A stretch of DNA of 64,000 bases from Kribbella aluminosa (GTDB lineage Bacteria; Actinomycetota; Actinomycetes; Propionibacteriales; Kribbellaceae): NCBI RefSeq assembly GCF_017876295.1, contig NZ_JAGINT010000001.1, positions 1,984,001 through 2,048,000 of the forward strand, written 5' to 3'. This document shows, piece after piece, positions 48,932-62,335 of the stretch (its first letter is position 1; each line of letters begins with the position of its first letter). Made by a program: the position numbers and the translations under genes. The notes under the pieces were generated by a model, which saw nothing but the letters and a program-made list of their open reading frames with translations, made no database searches and had not been told where the DNA came from.

Positions 48932-50415
48932 AGGAGCTGCGCCGGATCCGTGATGAGCTGCCCGTTGACGGTGAAGTTGCGGAACGTCAGCTCGGTGTCC
49001 TGGATCGAGCTCGCGGCGTCGATGCTGGTGTAGGTGCAGTCGATCAGCCGGAAGTCCTGGATCGGGGAGCGCGGGTAGCCGAAGATCGAGAACGCGTTCC
49101 GGGCATGGCCGACGTTGACGTTGCGCAGTTCGACGTTGCGCACCCGCGGCGTCAGCGGGCCGGTGTCGCCCTCGCTGCGGTAGAAGTTGCAGGAGACCAC
49201 TTCCTTGGTCAGGTTCGAGATCTCCAGGTCGCGGAGGTAGATGTTCTCGGCGAAGCCGCCGCGGACCGAGTTGGTCTTGATGTACAGGCCGAAGTACAGG
49301 TTCGGGCTGCCGATCGTGCAGTTCCGGACGAACACGTTCCGGACGCCGCCGGTCATCTCGCTGCCGATCGTGATCGCGCCGTACCGGATGTTCAGCGTGC
49401 AGTCCTCGATCAGGACGTTCTCCGACGGTACGGCGATCCGCAGGCCGTCGGCGCCCTTGCCGGACTTGATCGCGATGCAGTCGTCGCCGCAGTCCAGCGT
49501 GCAGTTCTGGATGTGCACGTACTGCGAGCTCTCCGGGTCGATGCCGTCGTTGTTCGGGCCGCGGCTGTCGATGTGTACGCCGCGGACGGTGATGTTGCGG
49601 GACAGTACCGGGTGGATCTCCCAGAACGGCGAGCGGACGATCGTCACGCCCTCGATCAGCACGTTGCGGCAGGACTGGGTCTCGATGAACGCGGCGCGGA
49701 GGTGGTGGCCGGCGCCGAAGACGCGATCCTTCACCGGTACGCCGGATTCCGCCAGCTGGGTGAGTGCCTGGGCGTCCGGGCCGGACGGGGTGACCCAGGA
49801 CCACCAGTTGTCCCAGGTCGCACCGCCGTCGAGGGTCCCGCCGCCGGTGACGGCGATGTTCTCGCAGTCGCGGGCGTAGATGAGCGGGGAGTAGTTCATG
49901 CACTCCTGACCCTCGAAGCGGGTGAGGACGACGGGAAGGTAGTCGCTTGGGTCGGTGCTGAACAGCAGGGTGGCGCCGGTGGACACGCACAGGTTCACGT
50001 TGGACTTGAGGTGGATAGCCCCGGTGAGAAAGGTGCCCGCCGGCACCACGACCCGCCCGCCGCCCGCCCGGTGACACGCGTCGATCGCCTCCGCAATCGC
50101 CTCCGTAGCAAGCGTGGTCCCGTCCCCGACGGCGCCAAACGTGGTGATGGAGAAGTCACGCGCCCGAAACCGTGGCGGACGAGTGTTGGCGAGAATCCGC
50201 CCAACCTGCCCCCACCCGGGCCCCGGGTCGGCAAGACCCACCCCACCCGCGACCCCGACCTCCCCACCTGCGGCACCACCTCCCGCTCCCGCGTCTGCGG
50301 CGCCTCCCGCTCCACCTGCGCCTGCGGCGCTGCCCACCGCGCCTCCCGCGCCTGCGGCGGTGGCGGCGACGGCTCCGCCGAGGCGGAGGAAGTTCTTGCG
50401 GGTCAGGTTGTTCAT
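48928..50415 (-). CDS. Secreted GH28 polygalacturonase with Gly/Ala linker
   Basis: GH28 protein of 495 residues. It has a Tat-like signal with Lys in place of the second Arg (TRKNFLRLGG), then a linker of about 40 residues almost wholly Gly and Ala with repeated GAGG units, then the beta-helix. Motifs: NNDGIDPESS, DCGDDCIAIKSG, RYGAITIGSE (His of GHG lost), YIKTN. Start ATG 50415 with AAGGAG six bases upstream. It is 67-75% alike by eye in its core to the next gene downstream, so the two are probably a tandem duplication. Confidence 0.88.
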   Translation of the reverse strand: MNNLTRKNFLRLGGAVAATAAGAGGAVGSAAGAGGAGGAADAGAGGGAAGGEVGVAGGVGLADPGPGWGQVGRILANTRPPRFRARDFSITTFGAVGDGTTLATEAIAEAIDACHRAGGGRVVVPAGTFLTGAIHLKSNVNLCVSTGATLLFSTDPSDYLPVVLTRFEGQECMNYSPLIYARDCENIAVTGGGTLDGGATWDNWWSWVTPSGPDAQALTQLAESGVPVKDRVFGAGHHLRAAFIETQSCRNVLIEGVTIVRSPFWEIHPVLSRNITVRGVHIDSRGPNNDGIDPESSQYVHIQNCTLDCGDDCIAIKSGKGADGLRIAVPSENVLIEDCTLNIRYGAITIGSEMTGGVRNVFVRNCTIGSPNLYFGLYIKTNSVRGGFAENIYLRDLEISNLTKEVVSCNFYRSEGDTGPLTPRVRNVELRNVNVGHARNAFSIFGYPRSPIQDFRLIDCTYTSIDAASSIQDTELTFRNFTVNGQLITDPAQLL

Positions 50416-50426
50416 GGGAGGCTCCT

Positions 50427-51857
50427 TCACTTGGTGGTGTGGGTGCCGTTGATCCAGACCTGGTCCAGGCGCAGGCCTTCGACGTACGTGATCACGTTCG
50501 GCTCGGTGATCGCGTCGAAGCGGCACTGGTGCAGGTGGATGTCGCGTAGGGGGTCGTCGGCGAGGCCGAGGAGGTTCAGGGCGCGGGGTGCGGACGCCAC
50601 GGTGAGCCGGCTGATCGTGATCCCGTGCACGTCCGGCGGGTACGCGCCGGTGATCACGTTCGCGTAGTTCAGCACGATCTCGATCACCGAGTCGGCGGCC
50701 TGGCCGACCGAGACCCGGCGTACGTCGATGTTCGTGATCGTCCCGCCGCGGTCCGGGTTGCTCTTGATCCGGATCGCCCGCTCGAGGTGCGGACTGCTCA
50801 TCGTGCAGTCCCGGACGAAGACGTCGAGCACCCCGCCGCTGGTCTCGCTGCCGACCGTGACACCGCCGTTCCCGTCGGCCATCGTGCAGTTCCGGACCAC
50901 GGCGTACCGCGACGGTACGTTCACCCGCCGGCCGTCCGCGTCCTTGCCGGACTTGAACGCGACGCAGTCGTCACCGGTGGAGATCGTGCAGTTCTCGATC
51001 AGTACGTCGGTGCAGGACTCCGGGTCGATGCCGTCGTTGTTCGGGCCGTTCGGGCTGTCGACGGTGACGCCGCGGATCGTGACGTTCCGGCAGAGCACCG
51101 GGTGGATGTTCCACATCGGCGAGTCCTTGACGGTGATGCCGTCGACCAGGACGTTCTCGCAGCGGTTCAGTTGCAGCAGATTCGGGCGCAGGTAGTGTCC
51201 CTCGCCGAACACCCGCTCCTCGACCGGAACGCCCGCGGCAGCCAGCTGGATCAGTGCAGTCTTGTCCGGGCCTTCGTTGGGTGGCGGGCCACCCGTCCAG
51301 TCCCACCAGTGCGTCGTGTCGGCGCGGCCGTCGAGCATGCCCTGACCGGTGATCGCGACGTCCCGCTGGCCGTACGCGTACACGAAGGCAGAGTAGTTGT
51401 AGCACTCCGTCCCCTCGTACCGCGTCGCCACGACCGGGAGGTACGCCGCCGGGTCCTGGCTGAACGCGAGCCGCGCGCCGTGCTCCAGGTGCAGGTCGAC
51501 GCGGCTGAGCAGGTGGACGGCGCCGGTGCGGTAGTCACCCGCCGGTACGACGACGTGCCCGCCGCCGGCGCGGTGACACGCCTCGATCGCGGCGCGGATC
51601 GCCCCGGTGCAGTCGGTGGCGTCGTCGCCGACCGCGCCGAACTTCGTCACGTCGTACCAGCGGTCCGGAAAGTGTGGCGGTCTGATCCGCTTCAGGATCG
51701 CGGCCACCTGGGCGTCGGCCGCCGCTACCGACGTCGAGGGCGCAGTCGGGGCGGGGCCGGCGGCGGCCGGGGCGGTACCGCCGCCGAGCAGGGGACCGCC
51801 GGCGGCGAGCGCGCCACCGGCGAGCAGGACGGTACGGCGACGAAGCGGGGCGGACAT
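50427..51857 (-). CDS. Tat-secreted GH28 polygalacturonase
   Basis: GH28 protein of 476 residues, first of the minus-strand operon. Tat signal LRRRTVLLAGG, then the helix with TKFGAVGDDATDCTGAI. Motifs: NNDGIDPESC, STGDDCVAFKSG, DGNGGVTVGSE (Asn in place of the GHG His) and RIKSN. Start ATG 51857 with TAGGAGG 7-8 bases upstream. A TGCAAACGATTGCA operator lies 17 bases above the start (51874-51887), so transcription should answer to that LacI class. Confidence 0.9.
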   Translation of the reverse strand: MSAPLRRRTVLLAGGALAAGGPLLGGGTAPAAAGPAPTAPSTSVAAADAQVAAILKRIRPPHFPDRWYDVTKFGAVGDDATDCTGAIRAAIEACHRAGGGHVVVPAGDYRTGAVHLLSRVDLHLEHGARLAFSQDPAAYLPVVATRYEGTECYNYSAFVYAYGQRDVAITGQGMLDGRADTTHWWDWTGGPPPNEGPDKTALIQLAAAGVPVEERVFGEGHYLRPNLLQLNRCENVLVDGITVKDSPMWNIHPVLCRNVTIRGVTVDSPNGPNNDGIDPESCTDVLIENCTISTGDDCVAFKSGKDADGRRVNVPSRYAVVRNCTMADGNGGVTVGSETSGGVLDVFVRDCTMSSPHLERAIRIKSNPDRGGTITNIDVRRVSVGQAADSVIEIVLNYANVITGAYPPDVHGITISRLTVASAPRALNLLGLADDPLRDIHLHQCRFDAITEPNVITYVEGLRLDQVWINGTHTTK

Positions 51858-51873
51858 CTGCGACCTCCTAGCG

Positions 51874-51887
51874 TGCAAACGATTGCA
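51874..51887. promoter_or_regulatory. TGCAAACGATTGCA LacI operator
   Basis: The 14-base near-palindrome with central CG lies between the divergent GH28 genes, close to the minus-strand start. It is identical to the site at 54426 and to the complement of the site at 22574. Confidence 0.72.
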
Positions 51888-51940
51888 GTTGATCGTGCCC
51901 GGAGAGCGTGAGTGTGTCAACGGCTGGCCGTCGGCAACTC

Positions 51941-51986
51941 TTGACCGTCCCGAAAGCTCTTGGATACTTACGGGCAAAGCTTTACC
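51941..51986 (+). promoter_or_regulatory. Promoter and GGTAAASSTTTACC-type operator of the plus-strand GH28 gene
   Basis: TTGACC (51941-51946) and GATACT (51963-51968) with a 16-base spacer, then the palindrome GGCAAAGCTTTACC (51973-51986) at the expected transcription start. The operator matches the class found at the rhamnosidase and pectinesterase genes, not the TGCAAACGATTGCA class 90 bases away. Confidence 0.55.
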
Positions 51987-52013
51987 TGATCCGTCCCGTG
52001 GAAGGTATGTGTC

Positions 52014-53402
52014 ATGCATCCAACTCGTCGTCAGTTGCTCGGGTCCGGTCTCGGTGGAGTGGTTGCTGCAGGCATCGGTCTGCCCGCCGCCGCCGACCCC
52101 GGCGTCGAAGGTCTGGTCAGGTCCCGGATTCGGGCGCCGCGGTTTCGGGATGTGTGGTTTCCGATCACGCGGTACGGGGCGACGCCTGAGGATGCGACTG
52201 CGGGGATTGCGGACGCTGTCGCTGCCTGTCATCGGGACGGGGGCGGGCATGTTGTCGTGCCGGCGGGGGTGTGGGAGACCGGGGCGATCAACTTGTTGAG
52301 TCGTGTCGACCTGCATCTGGAGGAGGGGGCGACGTTGCGGTTCAGTACGGACCCGGCGGCGTACCTGCCGGTCGTCCGGACACGATGGCAGGGCGTGGAG
52401 GTGTACAACTATTCGCCGCTGATCCGCGCCGAGGGGCAGACCGACATCGGCATCACCGGGAAGGGCGTCCTCGACGGTGCCGGTGACAACGAGCACTGGT
52501 GGTACCTGATCGGCAGCGGCCAGTACGGCTGGCACACCGGCCTGCCGAACCAGCGCGCCGACTGGGCCGAACTCGAACGGATGAACAACGAACAGGTCCC
52601 GGTCGACCAGCGCGTCTTCGGTGACGGCCACTACCTTCGCCCGAGCTTCGTCCAGCCGTTCCGCTGTACGAACGTGCTGATCGAGGGGGTGACCATCAAG
52701 GACTCGCCGATGTGGACGATTCACCCGCTGGAGTGCCGCAATGTCACCGTCCAGGGCGTCACGGTCGACAACCTCGGCCCGAACGGCGACGGCTGCGACC
52801 CGGAGTCCTGCACCGACGTACTGATCCGTGGCTGCACGTTCCGGACCCACGACGACTGCATCGCGATCAAGTCCGGCCGGGACGCGGACGGCCGCCGCCT
52901 CGGCCTGCCGTCGCGCGGCATCGTCGTCGAGGACTGCACGTTCGTCAGCGGAGGCGCTGCAGTCGCTGTGGGTAGCGAAATGAGCGGCGGCGTCGAAGAC
53001 GTGTACGTCCGCCGGTTGCACGCCCCGGCCGATCCGGCGGCGGAGGAGGCCTACCTGCAATGGCTGTTGTGCGTGAAGTCCACGTCGACACGCGGTGGCT
53101 ACGTCCACAATGTCGATGTCCGGGACGTGGAATCGCGGGCCTGGATGTATCGTCCTCTGGAGATCACGTTCAGCTACCAGGGAGGTGGCGACCAGTCGCT
53201 GTACCCCGACGTGCGGGACATCCGTTTCGACCGGGTCCGGGTGGCGCGGGCCGAGCGGGCGTACCGGATCGTGGGCGCGGAGACGCAGCACATCCGGTCG
53301 GTGGTGGTCAGCAACAGCCGGTTCGACCAGGTCGCGGCCGAAGCTGTCGTACAGTACGCCGACGACGTGACGGTTCGAAATGTCTTGATCAGCGGTTCTT
53401 AG
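52014..53402 (+). CDS. Tat-secreted GH28 polygalacturonase, divergent active site
   Basis: GH28 protein of 462 residues with a Tat signal (TRRQLLGSG). Motifs: NGDGCDPESC, RTHDDCIAIKSG, then SGGAAVAVGSE where the GHG histidine region is wholly changed, and CVKST in place of RIK. The Asp pair is kept. It also carries a family-specific insertion (YLIGSGQYGWHTGLPNQ). Start ATG 52014 with GGAAGG upstream. The LacI gene follows 9 bases after its stop, so the two form an operon. Confidence 0.88.
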   Translation: MHPTRRQLLGSGLGGVVAAGIGLPAAADPGVEGLVRSRIRAPRFRDVWFPITRYGATPEDATAGIADAVAACHRDGGGHVVVPAGVWETGAINLLSRVDLHLEEGATLRFSTDPAAYLPVVRTRWQGVEVYNYSPLIRAEGQTDIGITGKGVLDGAGDNEHWWYLIGSGQYGWHTGLPNQRADWAELERMNNEQVPVDQRVFGDGHYLRPSFVQPFRCTNVLIEGVTIKDSPMWTIHPLECRNVTVQGVTVDNLGPNGDGCDPESCTDVLIRGCTFRTHDDCIAIKSGRDADGRRLGLPSRGIVVEDCTFVSGGAAVAVGSEMSGGVEDVYVRRLHAPADPAAEEAYLQWLLCVKSTSTRGGYVHNVDVRDVESRAWMYRPLEITFSYQGGGDQSLYPDVRDIRFDRVRVARAERAYRIVGAETQHIRSVVVSNSRFDQVAAEAVVQYADDVTVRNVLISGS

Positions 53403-53411
53403 GGGTACGAA

Positions 53412-54416
53412 GTGGCGGAACGGGTTCGGTTGATCGACGTCGCGCGCGAGGCCGGGACCTCGGTCTCGACGGTGTCGCGGGCGCTGAACGGCTCCGACCT
53501 GATCTCGCCCGAGGTGGTCGCGCACGTCCGCTCGGTGGCCGGCCGGCTCGGGTACCGCGCCGACAAGCGGGCGCAGGAGTTCAAGCTCGGCCGCCCGCTG
53601 ACGGTCGGCGTGACGGTGCCCGACCTGACGAACCCGTTCTTCTCCGAGGTCCTGAAGGGCCTGACCGGCGCCGCGCGGGCCGGCGGCTACCGGCTGCTGA
53701 TCGGTGAGAGCGGCGAGGATCCGGCGGAGGAGCTGCGGCTGGTCGACGAGCTGGTCGACTACTCCGGCGCGCTGGTGCTGTTCAGCTCGCGCCTCACCCG
53801 CCAGGGCCTGGAGAAGGCGATCGCGCAGCCCGTCCCGGTGGTGTCGATCAACCGCAACGTCAAGAACGCCGGCGTGGTCGCGATCGACTACCGCGCCGCG
53901 TCGAGACTGCTGCTGGAGCACCTCACCGGGCTCGGCCATCGCCGCGTGCTGTACGTCGGCGGCCCGGCGACGTCCTGGTCAGACGGTGAGCGCCGCCGGA
54001 CGTTGCGGCGTACGGCGCGGGCGCTCGACGTGACGCTGGACGAGATCGACGGCGGCTGGTCCGGGAACCACGGGTACGACGCCGGCCCGACCGTGCTGCA
54101 CAGCCGCGCGACCGCGGTGATCACGTTCAACGACCTGGTCGGGATCGGGCTGCTGAGCTGGCTGTACGACAACGGCGTCGAGGTGCCGGCCGAGCTGTCG
54201 GTCGCGTCGTACGACGACATCCCGATCGCGTCGTACTCGCGGCCGCCGCTGACGTCGCTGCGCAACGAGCGCGCGAAGCTGGGCGAGCTGGCCTGGGAGC
54301 AGCTGAGCAAGCGGCTCGGCGGGGCGGACTGGCCGGCGCCGGATCTGCTGACGCCGGAGCTCGTCGTCCGGGCGAGTACCGGTCCGGTTCGGCGCAGAGT
54401 TCGGATCAAGGTCTGA
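53412..54416 (+). CDS. LacI-family transcriptional regulator
   Basis: Regulator of 334 residues with helix-turn-helix RLIDVAREAGTSVSTVSRALNGS and an effector domain (VGVTVPDLTNPFFSEVLKGL; ITFNDLVGIGLLSWL). Start GTG 53412 with AGGGG six bases upstream. It is flanked by the TGCAAACGATTGCA sites at 51874 and 54426, which makes it the best candidate to bind that class. If so it would control GH127, pectate lyase/operon B, the three minus-strand GH28 genes and the galactosidases. Confidence 0.9.
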   Translation: MAERVRLIDVAREAGTSVSTVSRALNGSDLISPEVVAHVRSVAGRLGYRADKRAQEFKLGRPLTVGVTVPDLTNPFFSEVLKGLTGAARAGGYRLLIGESGEDPAEELRLVDELVDYSGALVLFSSRLTRQGLEKAIAQPVPVVSINRNVKNAGVVAIDYRAASRLLLEHLTGLGHRRVLYVGGPATSWSDGERRRTLRRTARALDVTLDEIDGGWSGNHGYDAGPTVLHSRATAVITFNDLVGIGLLSWLYDNGVEVPAELSVASYDDIPIASYSRPPLTSLRNERAKLGELAWEQLSKRLGGADWPAPDLLTPELVVRASTGPVRRRVRIKV

Positions 54417-54425
54417 TTCCCTGCA

Positions 54426-54464
54426 TGCAAACGATTGCACGGGGATGTCGCCGTCGGTTACGGT
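54426..54464 (+). promoter_or_regulatory. Promoter and TGCAAACGATTGCA operator of the galactosidase operon
   Basis: Operator at 54426-54439 overlaps a TTGCAC -35 (54435-54440); TACGGT (54459-54464) is the -10 after an 18-base spacer. Transcription would start at or next to ATG 54471, giving a leaderless mRNA. Overlap with the -35 implies repression. Confidence 0.62.
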
Positions 54465-54470
54465 TGGCGC

Positions 54471-59329
<4,859 letters not shown>

Positions 59330-59347
59330 AAACAAGGCGATCTGGCT

Positions 59348-59377
59348 TTGAAAACTGTCGGAGGCCGTGTCTAGAGT
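59348..59377 (+). promoter_or_regulatory. Promoter of the DUF222/HNH gene
   Basis: TTGAAA (59348-59353) and TAGAGT (59372-59377) with an 18-base spacer; the start point would fall at about ATG 59385, so the message is probably leaderless. Confidence 0.5.
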
Positions 59378-59384
59378 TTGCTGT

Positions 59385-61254
59385 ATGGAACGGGCGGCTG
59401 AGTTGATGAGCGAGGAGGAACTCGTGCGCGCTCTCGACGAGTCCGAGGCCGATCTTGCCCGTCGGCAGGCGTACCACCTGCGGCTCATCGCGGCCCTGGA
59501 CAACACCGGTCACGCGGAAAAGGTCGGCGCCCGCAACCTCACGCAGTACCTCCAGTACCGCTACCGCCTGGACCACTACCGCGCCCACCGCGACGTGCAA
59601 CTCGCCCGCGCCCTGCCCAAATACCCGGCGATCAGCTCCCGCCTGGACGCATTGAGCCTGCGCCCCGCCCAGGCCGAAGCCATCGTCCTCGAACTCGAAA
59701 AGACCCCGAACACGGTCCCAGTCCCTGACCTGGAATGCGCCGAACGCGAACTGGCCGCCCTCACCCACCTCGCGCCCAGCGACCTCCGCAAAGCCGCCGT
59801 CGCATCCCGCAACATCCTCGACACCGACGGCCCCGAACCCGAAGAACACAAGGCCGCCGCCCGCGAGACCCTGACCCTCGCCTCGGTCGACCGCGGCGTC
59901 AAGTTCAAGGGCTACCTCGCCAACGAGAACGCCGAACTGTTCCGCTCGTTGATCACCACCGGAGCACGCCCCCACAAGACCGTCGACGGCACCCCCGACC
60001 CCCGCTCCCGCGAGAAGCGCCAGGCGGACGCCCTCACCACCACCCTGACCCTCGCCGCCACCGCCCTCGACGCGGGCGTCCCGTCCCCCACCATCCCCCG
60101 CCCCACCACGAACAACGGGTCAACAACCGACCCAGCCCACGACCCGACCCACGGCTCGTCCCACGGCGCCCCAGCCGACTCGGGCCAGGAGGCGGCAGCC
60201 CGTTCGGGTGGTGAGGTGGTGCCCGGGTTCGGGGCGAAGGCGAACATCACCGTGACGATCGACCTGGAAGACCTCAAAGCCGCCACGGCGAACGCGATCG
60301 GTCAAACCGTCTACAGCAACGGCCTGTCCGCAGCCACCATCCGCCGCCTGGCCTGCGACGCGAACGTCATCCCCATCGTGCTCGGCTCACAGTCCGAACC
60401 ACTCGACGTCGGTCGCCGCGAACGCCTCGTCACCAAAGGCATCCGCCGCGCCCTGAACACCCGCGACCGAGGCTGCGTCGTCTGCGGAGCACCCCCGGTA
60501 ATGTGCGATGCACATCATTTGATCTCCTGGATCGACGGCGGCCCCGACCGCCCTGTCAAACCTCGTCCTGCTCTGCCGCCGCGACCACACCGACCTCCAC
60601 AAGGGCCACTGGAACATCACCATCACCAACGACGTCGTCCACGTCGCCCGACCTGCCTGGGCCGACGTGCCGCCCCCAGCTCATCTCCGCCCACCAGCAG
60701 CCACCACCGAGCCGCCCGCACGATCCGAGCCACCTGACCGGTTCGAGCCACCCGGACAATCGGAGCCGCCTGACCGGTTCGAACCACCCGGACAATCCGA
60801 GCTGCCCGGACGGTCCGAGGCGCCTGACCGGTTCGAACCACCCGGACAATCCGAGCTGCCCGGACGGTCCGAGGCGCTGGCTGATGATCCCGCATGCCCG
60901 CAGCCGCGGGCGGTTGACCGTAGTGGAGCATGGGCCGCGGCATCTGAGTCATTGGGCACAGCAACCGCACGCCTCGATCGCTCCGCCGACGAACGCGGAT
61001 CCGCCGACATCCCCACGGCTCGAACCGCGACGCAGGCTGCAGTCGAGTCGCACTCGTCCCGGGTCAAGTCCCGCGGCGCGGCAGTCGAGCCGTGGAATGG
61101 GCCCGCCGTACCCGCAGCTTCGGCGACCGCAGCACGATCCGGCCGTTGGAAGTCCGACGACACGACCCTCGCGGAGGCCGCGCGGTTCGCGGTGTGGGGC
61201 GACGGCACGACAACCGAACCCGGCACCGGACCACCATCCTTCGCAACGATCTGA
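59385..61254 (+). pseudogene. DUF222/HNH-endonuclease-like gene with a +1 frameshift
   Basis: DUF222 domain (about residues 1-300) followed by an HNH nuclease motif starting RDRGCVVCGAPPVMCDAHHLISWIDGG, a family very abundant in actinobacteria and mostly uncharacterised. At 60542-60545 a run of four C where three are expected shifts the frame inside the HNH motif. The correct continuation (TALSNLVLLCRRDHTDLH) lies in the +1 frame and runs to TGA 61254. It is either a recent inactivation or a base-calling error. The tail contains a Pro/Glu-rich repeat. ATG 59385 is chosen as leaderless start; GTG 59367 and ATG 59406 are alternatives. Confidence 0.82.
60732..60875 (+). repeat. 54-base tandem duplication in the HNH gene tail
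   Basis: Two identical 54-base copies (60768-60821 and 60822-60875), preceded by a shortened 36-base version (60732-60767). In the frame after the shift they encode PDRFEPPGQSE-type units rich in Pro, Glu and Ser. Confidence 0.9.
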
Positions 61255-62335
61255 CCCATCCGATCACAATCCTTCGCCTCGACCTGAGCCGCTGGCGCAC
61301 CGAGCCGTCCGTCCCGGCGCCCCAGGCGGCCGAGACGACGAGCAGCCGATTCGCGGCGCGGCGCTTCGTGCCCGCGCTAGCGGCGACCACCTGGTCGGCC
61401 GTTCGGAACTGTCCGCGCGCAGTTCGCCCGCATCCGGGCGCGTGGGACGCGGCAGGTTCGCGAGTCCTCGAGAGCCGGTGGCTGAGCCGTGACCCGGACA
61501 CCGTGGTGCTTTGCGCCCGACGAGGCGGGCGGGTGAACCTGGCGTGTGCAGCGCCGAGCGGTGCGCAGGCGGTGTTGTGCCGACAGGGCGCGGTGGCGCG
61601 GTGCCTGGATCTGCACGCGATGGTGCGGTGGCTTGTAGGGATTCGCCGGCCGCGGTCGACGGTTGGACCTGTGTGGGTGGTGCTGACGGCTGCGGTGCTG
61701 GTCGGTGCGTGCGCGGTGCCGATGGGGTGTGGTGTTGGGCCGGTGCTATGCGTGCGGCGTGGTGCTGGTGGTGTGGTGCCGACGCATGCGGTGGTGGCTT
61801 GTGCGGTGTCCGCAGGCCGCGGTCGACGCGTGGACTTGGTGCGCGTGGTGCCGACGCGTGCGGTGGTGGTTTGTGCGGTGTCCGCAGGCCGCGGTCGACG
61901 CGTGGACTTGGTGCGCGTGGTGCCGACGCGTGCGGTGGTGGTTTGTGCGGCGCCCGCACGCCGCGGCTGACGGTGGGCGTGGTGCGGGTGGTGCCGACGA
62001 TGACTGCGCGATGCCGACGGGTGTCGTGTTGGCGGATGCGGTGCTGGCGGGTGCGGTGTCGGAGGGCGCCGCTGATGGGTGCGGCGCCAGCTTGTGGGGT
62101 TCGCGGGCCGCGGGCCACGGGTGGACTAGGCGTGCGTGGTGTCGATGGGTGAGGTGCGGCGTGCGGGTGTTGTGCTGGCTGGTGGGTGTTGGTGGTGGTG
62201 CGCTGGGGTGGGCTTGAAGGGTGGTGGGGCTGTGTCTGTGAAGGCGTTGCTTGTCGGGGACAGGACGATGGACGGGGTGAACAAAACTTGGTTGGGTGGC
62301 GTCGAGGGAGGTGTGGGCTTTCAGAGGAGGGGCTT
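61255..62335. other. About 1.1 kb without a credible gene, repeat-rich
   Basis: Several long open frames exist on both strands, but all are low-complexity translations (Val/Cys/Gly/Arg-rich on plus, Pro/His/Arg-rich on minus) and none has a ribosome-binding site at a sensible start. The stretch is dominated by GGTGCGGTG-like runs and holds a 72-base tandem repeat. I see no RNA gene in it. Confidence 0.6.
61773..61988. repeat. 72-base tandem repeat, about three copies
   Basis: Copy 1 (61773-61844) and copy 2 (61845-61916) differ at only two positions. Copy 3 (61917-61988) starts identically and diverges after about 34 bases. The unit is a multiple of three. Confidence 0.88.

Noticed and set aside
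47657..50077. Minus-strand frame extending the last GH28 gene to 806 codons
   Set aside because: The first 382 codons are an out-of-frame reading of the neighbouring GH28 gene; the GTGA overlap marks the true start.
50427..53939. Minus-strand frame extending the GH28 gene to 1170 codons
   Set aside because: Beyond the Tat signal at 51857 the translation is the antisense of the plus-strand GH28 and LacI genes; ribosome-binding site and signal peptide fix the start at 51857.
60732..60875. Possible CRISPR-like array
   Set aside because: The repeats are adjacent with no spacers and keep a reading frame.
61264..62118. 284-codon minus-strand frame with 24-residue Pro/His repeats
   Set aside because: Produced by the 72-base repeat in GC-rich DNA; no ribosome-binding site, no recognisable fold.
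61511..62217. Overlapping plus-strand frames rich in Cys, Trp, Val and Gly
   Set aside because: Low-complexity translations of the same repeat; no start signal.
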